Source of the DNA: Sphingobacterium bovistauri
Lineage (GTDB): Bacteria > Bacteroidota > Bacteroidia > Sphingobacteriales > Sphingobacteriaceae
Assembly: GCF_020295405.1 (NCBI RefSeq)
Contig: NZ_JADEYP010000005.1
Location: 62,001-126,000, forward strand
Direction: 5' to 3'
DNA length: 64,000 nt
Shown: piece by piece, positions 54,761-62,282 of the stretch
Numbering within the stretch: position 1 is the stretch's first letter
How the letters are laid out: each line of letters starts with the position of its first letter
The notes under the pieces: generated by a model
What the model saw: the letters and a program-made list of their open reading frames with translations, nothing else
Told to the model about the DNA's origin: nothing
Databases searched by the model: none
Translations under genes and position numbers: made by a program

Positions 54761-54970
54761 TTAAAAATCAAAAAATTCTGTATCTTCTTTTTTAGTCCAA
54801 TCTTCTACCTGGATATCAGTTGGCGCATTTCCAATTATTCCTTGTGTTGAAGCTGTTGCTATAGAATTCTCAATTTCAAATAGTGTAACTTGAATTGTTG
54901 GCGCAAAGTATTGCTTCAATGGAATTTTTTCATTGTTCTTATTGTATCTAATCGTGTTGTTATTTTTCAT
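54761..54970 (-). CDS. 69-aa protein without signal peptide, conserved tail (cassette B)
   Basis: A small protein MKNNNTIRYNKNNEKIPLKQ and so on. The first ~29 residues differ from those of the cassette A protein, but the last 40 are identical in sequence although 9 codons differ, all silently. The tail runs from LFEIENSIATAS through GIIGNAPTDIQVEDW to EFFDF. No signal peptide, Cys or known domain. Placed 18 bases before the lipoprotein gene, exactly as in cassette A. Possible roles: a peptide precursor, a chaperone-like or export partner of the lipoprotein, or a signalling peptide; none can be proven here. Confidence 0.8.
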   Translation of the reverse strand: MKNNNTIRYNKNNEKIPLKQYFAPTIQVTLFEIENSIATASTQGIIGNAPTDIQVEDWTKKEDTEFFDF

Positions 54971-55023
54971 GTTAATATAATATTTTAATTTTAACGACTA
55001 TATTGTTTGCTGATCGCTGTATA

Positions 55024-55059
55024 ACCGAGTTTGTTGTAGCTGTAATTTGATATGTCGGT
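55024..55059 (-). other. hairpin with conserved loop in 5' leader of cassette B
   Basis: A 5-bp stem ACCGA / TCGGT encloses a 26-base loop with TTTGTTGTAGCTGTAATTT, matching the loop of the cassette A leader (TTTGTGTAGCTGTAAGTTT) though the stems differ. A -7-like box TAACTTTG lies at 55100-55093. The rest of the 400-base gap 54971-55370 shows nothing else apart from the pyrR promoter box. Confidence 0.35.
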
Positions 55060-55346
55060 ATAATACTAAATGTGGTGGCTAAATGTGTTTTACAAAGTTA
55101 TATTATGATTAATTTATTTTTGTAAAATGAAATGTATTATATTATTGAGATCGTAGTGTTTCTTTTACTTTTTGTTTTGTTAACTCAAATGGGGTTGTGG
55201 GAAAATATGTTTTGTTGTTTTTATTACTGGTAATGATATTTTGAGGTGCTAGTTTTTAAGACAATTAATGGGTTATATAATAGGCGATTGGTGGCAAATT
55301 CGATTGCCTTAAGGTTTTTTCTATTTCAGTTATGGATTAAAAAGGT

Positions 55347-55354
55347 TATTTTTG
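55347..55354 (+). promoter_or_regulatory. -7 promoter box of pyrR
   Basis: TATTTTTG fits TAnnTTTG and is 16 bases before the pyrR ATG, predicting a very short leader. Such a leader leaves no room for a PyrR-binding attenuator in front of pyrR. Confidence 0.45.
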
Positions 55355-55370
55355 TACAAATAATCCTATA

Positions 55371-55916
55371 ATGAAACAATCGATTTTATTAGACGGTCCT
55401 AAGTTTCAAATTACAATCAAAAGATTGTGTCAACAATTGATTGAAAATCACGGAGATTTCTCGAATTCAGCAATTATCGGTATTCAGCCCCGAGGTACTT
55501 TTTTGGCTAATCGTATAGCCAAGGAGCTGAAAGAGCTTTTAGGCAAAGATGTGGATGCGGGTATATTAGATATTACATTTTTTCGTGATGATTTTCGTCT
55601 GAAGGGAAATTCACCTTTACTTGCTAACAGTACACAGATTGATTTTATTGTGGAAGGTAAGAATGTGATTTTTGTCGATGATGTGCTTTGGACTGGTCGT
55701 ACTATTCGTTCAGCTATGGATGCTATCCAAGCATTTGGTCGTTCAGAGCGTATAGAGCTTTTATGTTTGGTAGACCGCCGATTCTCAAGACAGATACCTA
55801 TTCAACCAGATTATATCGGTATACAAGTCGATTCTATCGATTCTCAAAAGGTAATTGTGAGTTGGGAAGAGGTCGATGAGGAGGATAGTATCGTATTGAT
55901 TACGGACAAGAAATAA
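55371..55916 (+). CDS. pyrR: PyrR, uracil phosphoribosyltransferase-like pyrimidine regulator
   Basis: A 181-aa phosphoribosyltransferase-fold protein. AIIGIQPRGTFLANRIAKEL (IGIxxRGxxLA) and the PRPP loop VIFVDDVLWTGRTIRSAMDA match PyrR, as does DITFFRDDF near residue 67. PyrR binds pyr mRNA in many bacteria and can make UMP from uracil and PRPP. It is followed 27 bases later by pyrB, the usual pyr-operon partner. No anti-terminator hairpin is visible before pyrR or in the short pyrR-pyrB gap, so its control target is unclear. Confidence 0.94.
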   Translation: MKQSILLDGPKFQITIKRLCQQLIENHGDFSNSAIIGIQPRGTFLANRIAKELKELLGKDVDAGILDITFFRDDFRLKGNSPLLANSTQIDFIVEGKNVIFVDDVLWTGRTIRSAMDAIQAFGRSERIELLCLVDRRFSRQIPIQPDYIGIQVDSIDSQKVIVSWEEVDEEDSIVLITDKK

Positions 55917-55943
55917 TTTTTTCAGCGAAAATAGTAGTTAACA

Positions 55944-56882
55944 ATGCCAACAACAACAGAACAGTTAAGTACACGCCACCTATTAGGCATCAAAGACCTA
56001 ACTGAGCATGACATTCAATTAATTTTAGATACAGCAGCAAATTTTAAGGATGTCTTGAATCGTCCGATCAAGAAAGTTCCTTCGCTAAGAGACATCACTA
56101 TTGCCAATGTATTCTTCGAAAATTCTACCCGTACACGTCTATCTTTTGAATTAGCAGAAAAACGACTTTCAGCCGATACCATCAATTTTGCTGCTTCTTC
56201 TTCTTCGGTAAGTAAAGGGGAGACGTTGATTGATACTGTCAATAATATTTTAGCAATGAAAGTTGATATGATCGTAATGCGTCATCCATATGCGGGGGCT
56301 GGTGTGTTTTTGAGTAAGCATGTAGACGCACAAATCGTGAATGCAGGAGATGGGGCTCATGAACATCCAACACAAGCATTATTAGATTCATTTTCTATTC
56401 GGGAGAAGTATGGTGATGTAGCCGGACGTAAGGTGGCTATCATTGGTGATATTCTACACTCGCGTGTAGCTCTTTCAAATATTTTGTGTTTGCAAAAGCA
56501 AGGTGCGGAAGTAATGGTTTGCGGACCTACGACTTTAATCCCAAAATATATCACTTCATTGGGAGTGAAGGTGGAGCATGATTTGATGAAGGCGTTGAAT
56601 TGGTGTGATGTGGCAAATATGTTGCGCATTCAATTGGAGCGTCAAGATATCGCATATTTCCCATCATTACGTGAATATTCCATGCTATATGGTTTAAATA
56701 AAGAGATATTGGATTCTCTTGATAAAGAAATAACAATTATGCACCCAGGTCCGATTAATAGAGGTGTAGAGATTACATCGGATGTGGCAGATAGCTCGCA
56801 TTCTATTATTCTCGACCAAGTAGAAAATGGTGTTGCGGTGCGAATGGCGGTTTTATACTTGCTAGCAGGAAAGAGAGGTTAA
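55944..56882 (+). CDS. pyrB: aspartate carbamoyltransferase catalytic subunit
   Basis: A 312-aa enzyme that joins carbamoyl phosphate and aspartate, the committed step of pyrimidine synthesis. The carbamoyl-phosphate site is NVFFENSTRTRLSFELAEKR (STRTR). SSVSKGETLIDT follows (the conserved SxxKGE), then IVMRHPYAGAG, DGAHEHPTQALLD (HPTQ) and the late HPGPINRGVEI. Length fits the catalytic chain; no pyrI regulatory subunit gene follows in the window. The stop codon is inside a terminator hairpin. It is likely co-transcribed with pyrR. Confidence 0.97.
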   Translation: MPTTTEQLSTRHLLGIKDLTEHDIQLILDTAANFKDVLNRPIKKVPSLRDITIANVFFENSTRTRLSFELAEKRLSADTINFAASSSSVSKGETLIDTVNNILAMKVDMIVMRHPYAGAGVFLSKHVDAQIVNAGDGAHEHPTQALLDSFSIREKYGDVAGRKVAIIGDILHSRVALSNILCLQKQGAEVMVCGPTTLIPKYITSLGVKVEHDLMKALNWCDVANMLRIQLERQDIAYFPSLREYSMLYGLNKEILDSLDKEITIMHPGPINRGVEITSDVADSSHSIILDQVENGVAVRMAVLYLLAGKRG

Positions 56883-56903
56883 GGTGTTAACCTCTCTTTT
56901 TTT
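56871..56903. terminator. terminator overlapping the pyrB stop codon
   Basis: AAGAGAGGTTAA / TTAACCTCTCTT with loop GGTG and a T run. The left arm contains the last codons and stop of pyrB. It also lies at the end of the convergent minus-strand gene. Confidence 0.85.
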
Positions 56904-58902
56904 AACCTTCTTTTTTTGGAGGGAAAAAGAATTGTAGTGGGCTAAGTAAGAATAAGGCCCATATAGCCTTACTAACTAATGCTAATTCATATAGTTTTAA
57001 TTTGTGGGCACGGAAGGCTAGTATTAGCGATAGGGTAAAGCTGACAATGAAATTGACAAAACCTATTACACCTATCCCTAAAATCCCCCAAATAATCATG
57101 TCATTTGGGGCTCTCCAGTCACTTCCATACATGCCTAAAGCTAAATTGCCACTAGCAAAAGTGATATGACGTATATCAATATTTAACCCTAAGAATATTC
57201 CTATGGATCCGGTCATTCCCATGAATATACCAAACCAAATATTCGATATCACACCAGCCCATTTCTTTTTGTACCAATTCGCAATTTTTTTAGTTTTTTC
57301 TTTTCCAAATATTTTTTTTAGAATAGGGTGCTGTTCCATGCGATAGTACAGGGAATTATATTTATCTCTGTTGGCAACACTACCAGCAATTATTCCCGAA
57401 AGAAACAAAAATAGACCCGCTATGGAAGCGTGTGCTATTGCAGGAGAGTCTATAGGGTCTAAATCAGTAATTAATCCCCTCCATTTTGTAGATGCTATAT
57501 TGTAGGAAAATAATGTGTCAATTCCCCATATTAATAACATTGCAATCGGAAATGCAAGAATTACATTGCCTACGAATGCGATGAATTGGGATCTGAATAC
57601 TTGGGAAAAGAAATTGGCAAAAGACCAATATTTGTAATTACGTTCTTCTTTACTTTCTGTCTTTCGTTCCAAAGCACTGACGAGGGCAGAAGCGGTCATA
57701 GCTGGTTGTTTGGTCGCTAGTGTACAGCCTAGCAAATAAATAGCGGTGAAACCTAATGCATAGTTTAAACTGTATAAGACAGCGTGTCCGAATATACTGG
57801 TGTCTGCTTTGGCCATCAGTACCTTTATGATACACAATACTGCAACAATAGAGCCACCGCCACAGGCGGACCAAAACATATTAATGTATTCTTTTCTGGA
57901 TGAGGTGATGTAATGTTCACCAGTTTGAGCTGTATGTTGGGTAATTTCATAAGCGATAGATTGGGTGCTTTCATTGATGAGCGTACTAACATCTGTTTTG
58001 TTCGAATTAATACTAATTAATTTTTTGATGAAAGCAATGGTCTGCTCAGTTCCTTTGCTTGGATCATCAAGAATTAGGTAAGGTAAAATTTCTTTGATGC
58101 GACCTAATTGTTGACGTAAGCGCAATAAAGATTGGTTTACTTTCATAGAGATACCTAGCTTTTGTGAATTTCCAAATGCATCGTCTATATATTTGTCGCA
58201 TTGCTGTAATAGAATATTTATCTGCTTATAATTTATATCCGAGCTCTCTAGGTACGGTTGGTTTTGTGTACGAATAAATTGAATTATTCCGTCCATTTCC
58301 TGTAGTAATCCAATGAATGGATTGTCAAAGTTTCGATATTCAGGAGTCATCTTACTTACATCTGCTTCCATTGCACGACCAGACGCACGCTGTGTTAATA
58401 CTTCAAGTCCATAGAGTATTTCAGAAATTGGATGGTTGTTGCTGTTGTCCGCATAAACATTAGCTCCGCCTAATAAATTGACTAAGCGAACAATCTGTTC
58501 GTCAGGAATGTGTTGTATCCACTGAGAATCTGTGCGTGCATAGAAAATTTGATTAAGTACAAATTCTAAAGATTCTGGAGGAGCTTGATGCGGTATGACT
58601 TTAGCTATCAGCCTTCGTTTGACCTCGTACAGAAAGTCGTTATAATTGATAATACCTACATCAGAAATGATTTGATCGAAATCTCGTTTTTTAAGCTCTA
58701 AAGACGAAATTTTTGAAATAAGTAAAGATTTATAAGTGTAGTCAAATTCCAGTAATTCAATTAGTTCAGTAATGTCTAATAATAGTGAGTTTTTGTTTTT
58801 TCTAAATATATTAACAAGCTCTATCAAAAAATCTAAACCATCAATATGCTGATGTATAGACTTCTCAAATAATTGTGTGATTTCATGTTTTAGTTCCGTC
58901 AT
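56902..58902 (-). CDS. Gcr-type 'site-specific recombinase' family membrane protein
   Basis: A 666-aa protein matching the family named site-specific recombinase Gcr (PF10136). The N-terminal ~330 residues are soluble and helical (VPSLE-type region IPHQAPPESLEFVLNQIFY, SDINYKQINILLQQCDKYI). The C-terminal half has about 7 membrane segments (MFWSACGGGSIVAVLCIIKV, ALGFTAIYLLGCTLATKQPA, FIAFVGNVILAFPIAMLLIW and others). No tyrosine- or serine-recombinase catalytic residues can be recognised and the membrane topology makes DNA recombination unlikely, so the family name is probably misleading. Monocistronic, convergent with pyrB; the 332-base divergent region upstream holds an inverted repeat. Confidence 0.86.
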   Translation of the reverse strand: MTELKHEITQLFEKSIHQHIDGLDFLIELVNIFRKNKNSLLLDITELIELLEFDYTYKSLLISKISSLELKKRDFDQIISDVGIINYNDFLYEVKRRLIAKVIPHQAPPESLEFVLNQIFYARTDSQWIQHIPDEQIVRLVNLLGGANVYADNSNNHPISEILYGLEVLTQRASGRAMEADVSKMTPEYRNFDNPFIGLLQEMDGIIQFIRTQNQPYLESSDINYKQINILLQQCDKYIDDAFGNSQKLGISMKVNQSLLRLRQQLGRIKEILPYLILDDPSKGTEQTIAFIKKLISINSNKTDVSTLINESTQSIAYEITQHTAQTGEHYITSSRKEYINMFWSACGGGSIVAVLCIIKVLMAKADTSIFGHAVLYSLNYALGFTAIYLLGCTLATKQPAMTASALVSALERKTESKEERNYKYWSFANFFSQVFRSQFIAFVGNVILAFPIAMLLIWGIDTLFSYNIASTKWRGLITDLDPIDSPAIAHASIAGLFLFLSGIIAGSVANRDKYNSLYYRMEQHPILKKIFGKEKTKKIANWYKKKWAGVISNIWFGIFMGMTGSIGIFLGLNIDIRHITFASGNLALGMYGSDWRAPNDMIIWGILGIGVIGFVNFIVSFTLSLILAFRAHKLKLYELALVSKAIWALFLLSPLQFFFPPKKEG

Positions 58903-59134
58903 CTAGTCTATATGTCTGTCTATATTTTTTTGTAGCAAGGAATAAATTACACTTTTCAGTTGGAACATACAATTTTCTGTTTGTTTTTAATTTGAGTAGG
59001 GGACGGAAATTATATTTACTAATGTGAAAAAATGTTAAAATTTCAATAAATATCCCTCTTGATCGTAATATTGGCGTTATAAATGTAGTTTATCAACAGA
59101 TGTTAACAACTTTTGAGGAAAACTTGATTTTGAA

Positions 59135-59149
59135 CTACTAATTTAGTAG
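59135..59149. repeat. short inverted repeat in divergent region
   Basis: CTACTA-ATT-TAGTAG lies between the Gcr-type gene and the TPR gene, about 86 bases before the TPR ATG. It could be an operator or a weak hairpin. Nothing else specific is seen in 58903-59234. Confidence 0.3.
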
Positions 59150-59234
59150 ACTGAAGAGTAGTGTCCGCATGTCACACTTAACAGGTACTATTCTTTTTGA
59201 TTTTTAGAAATTTAGATATAAGAAATACACCATT

Positions 59235-62200
59235 ATGTACAAGAAAATTTACGGATTGGGTGTTGCATTGAGCTTGATGGCAGTTCCAGTATTTGGTCAA
59301 CAAACAGCTTGGCAAGATATTAATAGGGCTTATAAGAATGGTTTGGAGTTATATGAGCGTGGAAAGTTTAGTTCTGCTGCCAAACAATTTGATAAAGTCG
59401 AAGAGCTGCGTACGAAGTCAACTTTGCAGCTTGATGAAACGGAAGAATTGACGTTAATTAAAGAGGGCGTACGTTTCTATCAGGCAGTCTGTGCACTAGA
59501 ATTAGGAGATTCGGATGCTGAGGGGCGTTTTCTGAAATATATTAAGGACTATCCGTCAAGTGCGAACTCGAAGGCAGCCTATTTTCAAATCGGTCGTTCG
59601 TATTATGCTAAAAAGGACTATACCAAAGCAATAGAATGGTTCACTAAAATCGAGAGTAAAAATCTTGCTGGAGCTGAAAATATAGAGTACCGTTTTAAGT
59701 TAGGGTACGCACAATTTATGACTAACGATTATAAATCGGCAAAACCTTTATTTGAAAAACTTAAAGATGAAAATAGTGAATACCAAGAAGCTTCGATTTA
59801 TTACTATGCTTATCTGTGTTATCTAGATGCAGAATACAAAACAGCACTTAATGAATTCGAACGTTTGAATGGATCTAAGACTTTTGAGACTACTTATCCA
59901 TATTATATCACGGCATTATATTTCTTAGACAAACGCTATGATGATGTGCTAGGCTATGCATTGCCTATTTTGCAAACAACAAAGCAACAATATGAAACAG
60001 AGATGTTTCGAATATTGGGGGCTACTTACTTTATTAAAGGTGACTTAGCAAAATCAAAAGAATATTACGATAAGTTCCAATCACAAGATCAAGGTAAAAC
60101 GCAGAATAACCAAGATAGCTACCAAATCGGTTATATAGCATATAAATTGTCTGATTACAGAAAAGCTATCACTGAGCTTGAAAAATTAACTGATGCTGAT
60201 GAGTATTACCAAAGTGCAATGATCACTTTAGGGGATTCATTTATCAAAACAGGAAATAAGCAAAGTGCACGTAATGCTTTCTTCAAAGCTTCTAAATTGG
60301 ACTTTGATCCACAGTTGCAAGAAGAAGGTTTGTTCAATTATGCAAAGTTGTCATATGAACTAGAATTCCATCAAGTGGCTTTAGATGCGGTACAGGAATA
60401 TTTGGCGACGTATAAAGACAATAAACGTAATGAGGAAGCGAAAACATTACTTGCTGAAGTATTGTTGAGTACGAAAAATTATCGTAATGCTGTCGATGTC
60501 TTAGAGTCATTCCCATTGACAAGTAAAGAGGCTAAAGCAGCGTATCAAAAAGTAACCTACTATCGCGGATTGGAGTTTTATAATGAGCGGGCCTTCGAAA
60601 ATGGTATCTCTATGTTTATGCGTTCGGAAGCCAATCGCTACGATGAAGAAATTTATGCTTTATCAACCTACTGGAAAGCAGAAGCAATGTATGAAGTTCG
60701 TAAATACAAGGAAGCGGTAGCAAACTTTAATAAATTCATTCAACTACCAGCAGCGCGCAAGACAGATGTTTACCATTATGCAAACTATGCATTAGCGTAT
60801 GCCGCTTTTAGAAATGATAACTTTAATACATCTGCGAATTATTTTGAACGTTTCTTAGCTGGAGGAGGTAAAGATGGTATTGAGTTAAATACCAAGAATG
60901 ATGCTATCGCACGTCTAGCAGATTCATATTTTGCCACGAAAAACTATGGTCGTGCAATGTCTTATTACGACAGATTGATTAGTTCAAATGCACAAAGTCA
61001 AGATTATGCATTGTTCCAAAGAGGAATTATACAAGGATTGCAAGGAAATAATGATGCAAAAATAGCGACATTGAACTCTGTAATAGCTAAATATCCGAAA
61101 TCAAATTATGCTGATGATGTGGCATTTGAGATTCCATACACATATTTCTTGATGAATGATTATGATAAAGCTATCGGTGGTTTGCAAACTATGGTTGAAA
61201 AATATCCTCGTAGTTCGTATGTGCCTCGTGCTTTATTGACAATTGGTTTAGTACAATACAATCAAGATAATACAGACGCGGCAAGACAGACATTCGAGCG
61301 AGTAGTAAGTCAATATGCGACTACTGATGAGGCTAAACAAGCTATCCGTTCTATTGAAAATATTTATTTGGATAAAGGCGATGCTTCGGGCTATATCCGT
61401 TATGCGACTTCAACTAATATTGGTAACCTTTCACAGGCAGAACAAGATTCACACACTTTCGGCATAGCACGTAATCTATTCGATCGTGGCAATTATCAAG
61501 GAGCAGTAGAAGCTGTAAATGCATATTTTGATAAATTCCCTAAGCCAATCAACGAAAAGTTTGCTCGTTTTATTCGCGGGGAAAGTTACGCGCAGTTAAA
61601 ACAAGATAAAGAGGCGCTTCATGATTTCAATATTATAATGAATGATTGGACTTCTGAATATACAGAGAAGACACTGATTAGCGTTGCAAAATTACACCTA
61701 CGTAATAAGTCCTACAATGAAGCTGTTCAAGTTTTGAAAAAGCTCGAGTTGACTTCTGAATACAAAGAAAATTATGGTTTTGCAATCAAAAATCTTCTGA
61801 TTTCTTATTACAATATCGGCGATGTCACAGAGACGTTGAATTATGCAAATATTCTTAAAGGTTATGAAAAATCATCTGAAGAAGATATTGCATTAGCTCA
61901 TTTGTATGCTGCAAAGGCTTTTGCTAAGCAAAATAAAGCAGCTGATGCTACTAAAGAGTTGAATCTAGCGGCGTTGAAATCAAAAACAGAAACAGGTGCT
62001 GAGGCTCGTTATTTGGTAGCAGAACAACAATTGAAAGCTAAGCAATATGATAAGGCTATTGAATCAGCGTTTGATATTTCAAGTACCTTTTCGTCGTATG
62101 ACTATTGGGTAGCGAAAGGCTTTATTTTGATGTCTGATGCATATGTGGGTAAAGGCGATAAGTTCCAAGCGAAAGCAACATTAGAAAGTGTCATTGAGAA

Positions 62201-62264
62201 TTATGAAAATGATAAAGATGATGTTTTGAAAATTGCGAAGGAACGTTTACAAAAATTGAAATAA
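59235..62264 (+). CDS. large secreted tetratricopeptide-repeat protein
   Basis: A 1009-aa protein with a signal peptide (cleavage VFGQ at about residue 22). The mature part is almost all TPR-like helix pairs: KNGLELYERGKFSSAAKQFD, AAYFQIGRSYYAKKDYTKAI, FKLGYAQFMTNDYKSAKPLF and many further repeats to the C-terminus. It is probably a periplasmic scaffold. It lies 18 bases before an outer-membrane barrel protein; a TPR protein followed by a TonB-receptor-like barrel is a recurring Bacteroidota pair, so the two likely work together at the envelope. The exact role is unknown. Confidence 0.9.
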   Translation: MYKKIYGLGVALSLMAVPVFGQQTAWQDINRAYKNGLELYERGKFSSAAKQFDKVEELRTKSTLQLDETEELTLIKEGVRFYQAVCALELGDSDAEGRFLKYIKDYPSSANSKAAYFQIGRSYYAKKDYTKAIEWFTKIESKNLAGAENIEYRFKLGYAQFMTNDYKSAKPLFEKLKDENSEYQEASIYYYAYLCYLDAEYKTALNEFERLNGSKTFETTYPYYITALYFLDKRYDDVLGYALPILQTTKQQYETEMFRILGATYFIKGDLAKSKEYYDKFQSQDQGKTQNNQDSYQIGYIAYKLSDYRKAITELEKLTDADEYYQSAMITLGDSFIKTGNKQSARNAFFKASKLDFDPQLQEEGLFNYAKLSYELEFHQVALDAVQEYLATYKDNKRNEEAKTLLAEVLLSTKNYRNAVDVLESFPLTSKEAKAAYQKVTYYRGLEFYNERAFENGISMFMRSEANRYDEEIYALSTYWKAEAMYEVRKYKEAVANFNKFIQLPAARKTDVYHYANYALAYAAFRNDNFNTSANYFERFLAGGGKDGIELNTKNDAIARLADSYFATKNYGRAMSYYDRLISSNAQSQDYALFQRGIIQGLQGNNDAKIATLNSVIAKYPKSNYADDVAFEIPYTYFLMNDYDKAIGGLQTMVEKYPRSSYVPRALLTIGLVQYNQDNTDAARQTFERVVSQYATTDEAKQAIRSIENIYLDKGDASGYIRYATSTNIGNLSQAEQDSHTFGIARNLFDRGNYQGAVEAVNAYFDKFPKPINEKFARFIRGESYAQLKQDKEALHDFNIIMNDWTSEYTEKTLISVAKLHLRNKSYNEAVQVLKKLELTSEYKENYGFAIKNLLISYYNIGDVTETLNYANILKGYEKSSEEDIALAHLYAAKAFAKQNKAADATKELNLAALKSKTETGAEARYLVAEQQLKAKQYDKAIESAFDISSTFSSYDYWVAKGFILMSDAYVGKGDKFQAKATLESVIENYENDKDDVLKIAKERLQKLK

Positions 62265-62282
62265 CAAGAAATAGGAAATAAG

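Noticed and set aside
51730..54970. Small proteins as lanthipeptide or other RiPP precursors
   Set aside because: No modification enzyme, peptidase-transporter or Cys residues are present, and the conserved part is the C-terminal tail rather than a leader.
56902..58902. Mobile element, suggested by the 'site-specific recombinase' family name
   Set aside because: No inverted repeats, att-like duplications or partner mobile genes around it, and the protein is a membrane protein without recombinase residues.
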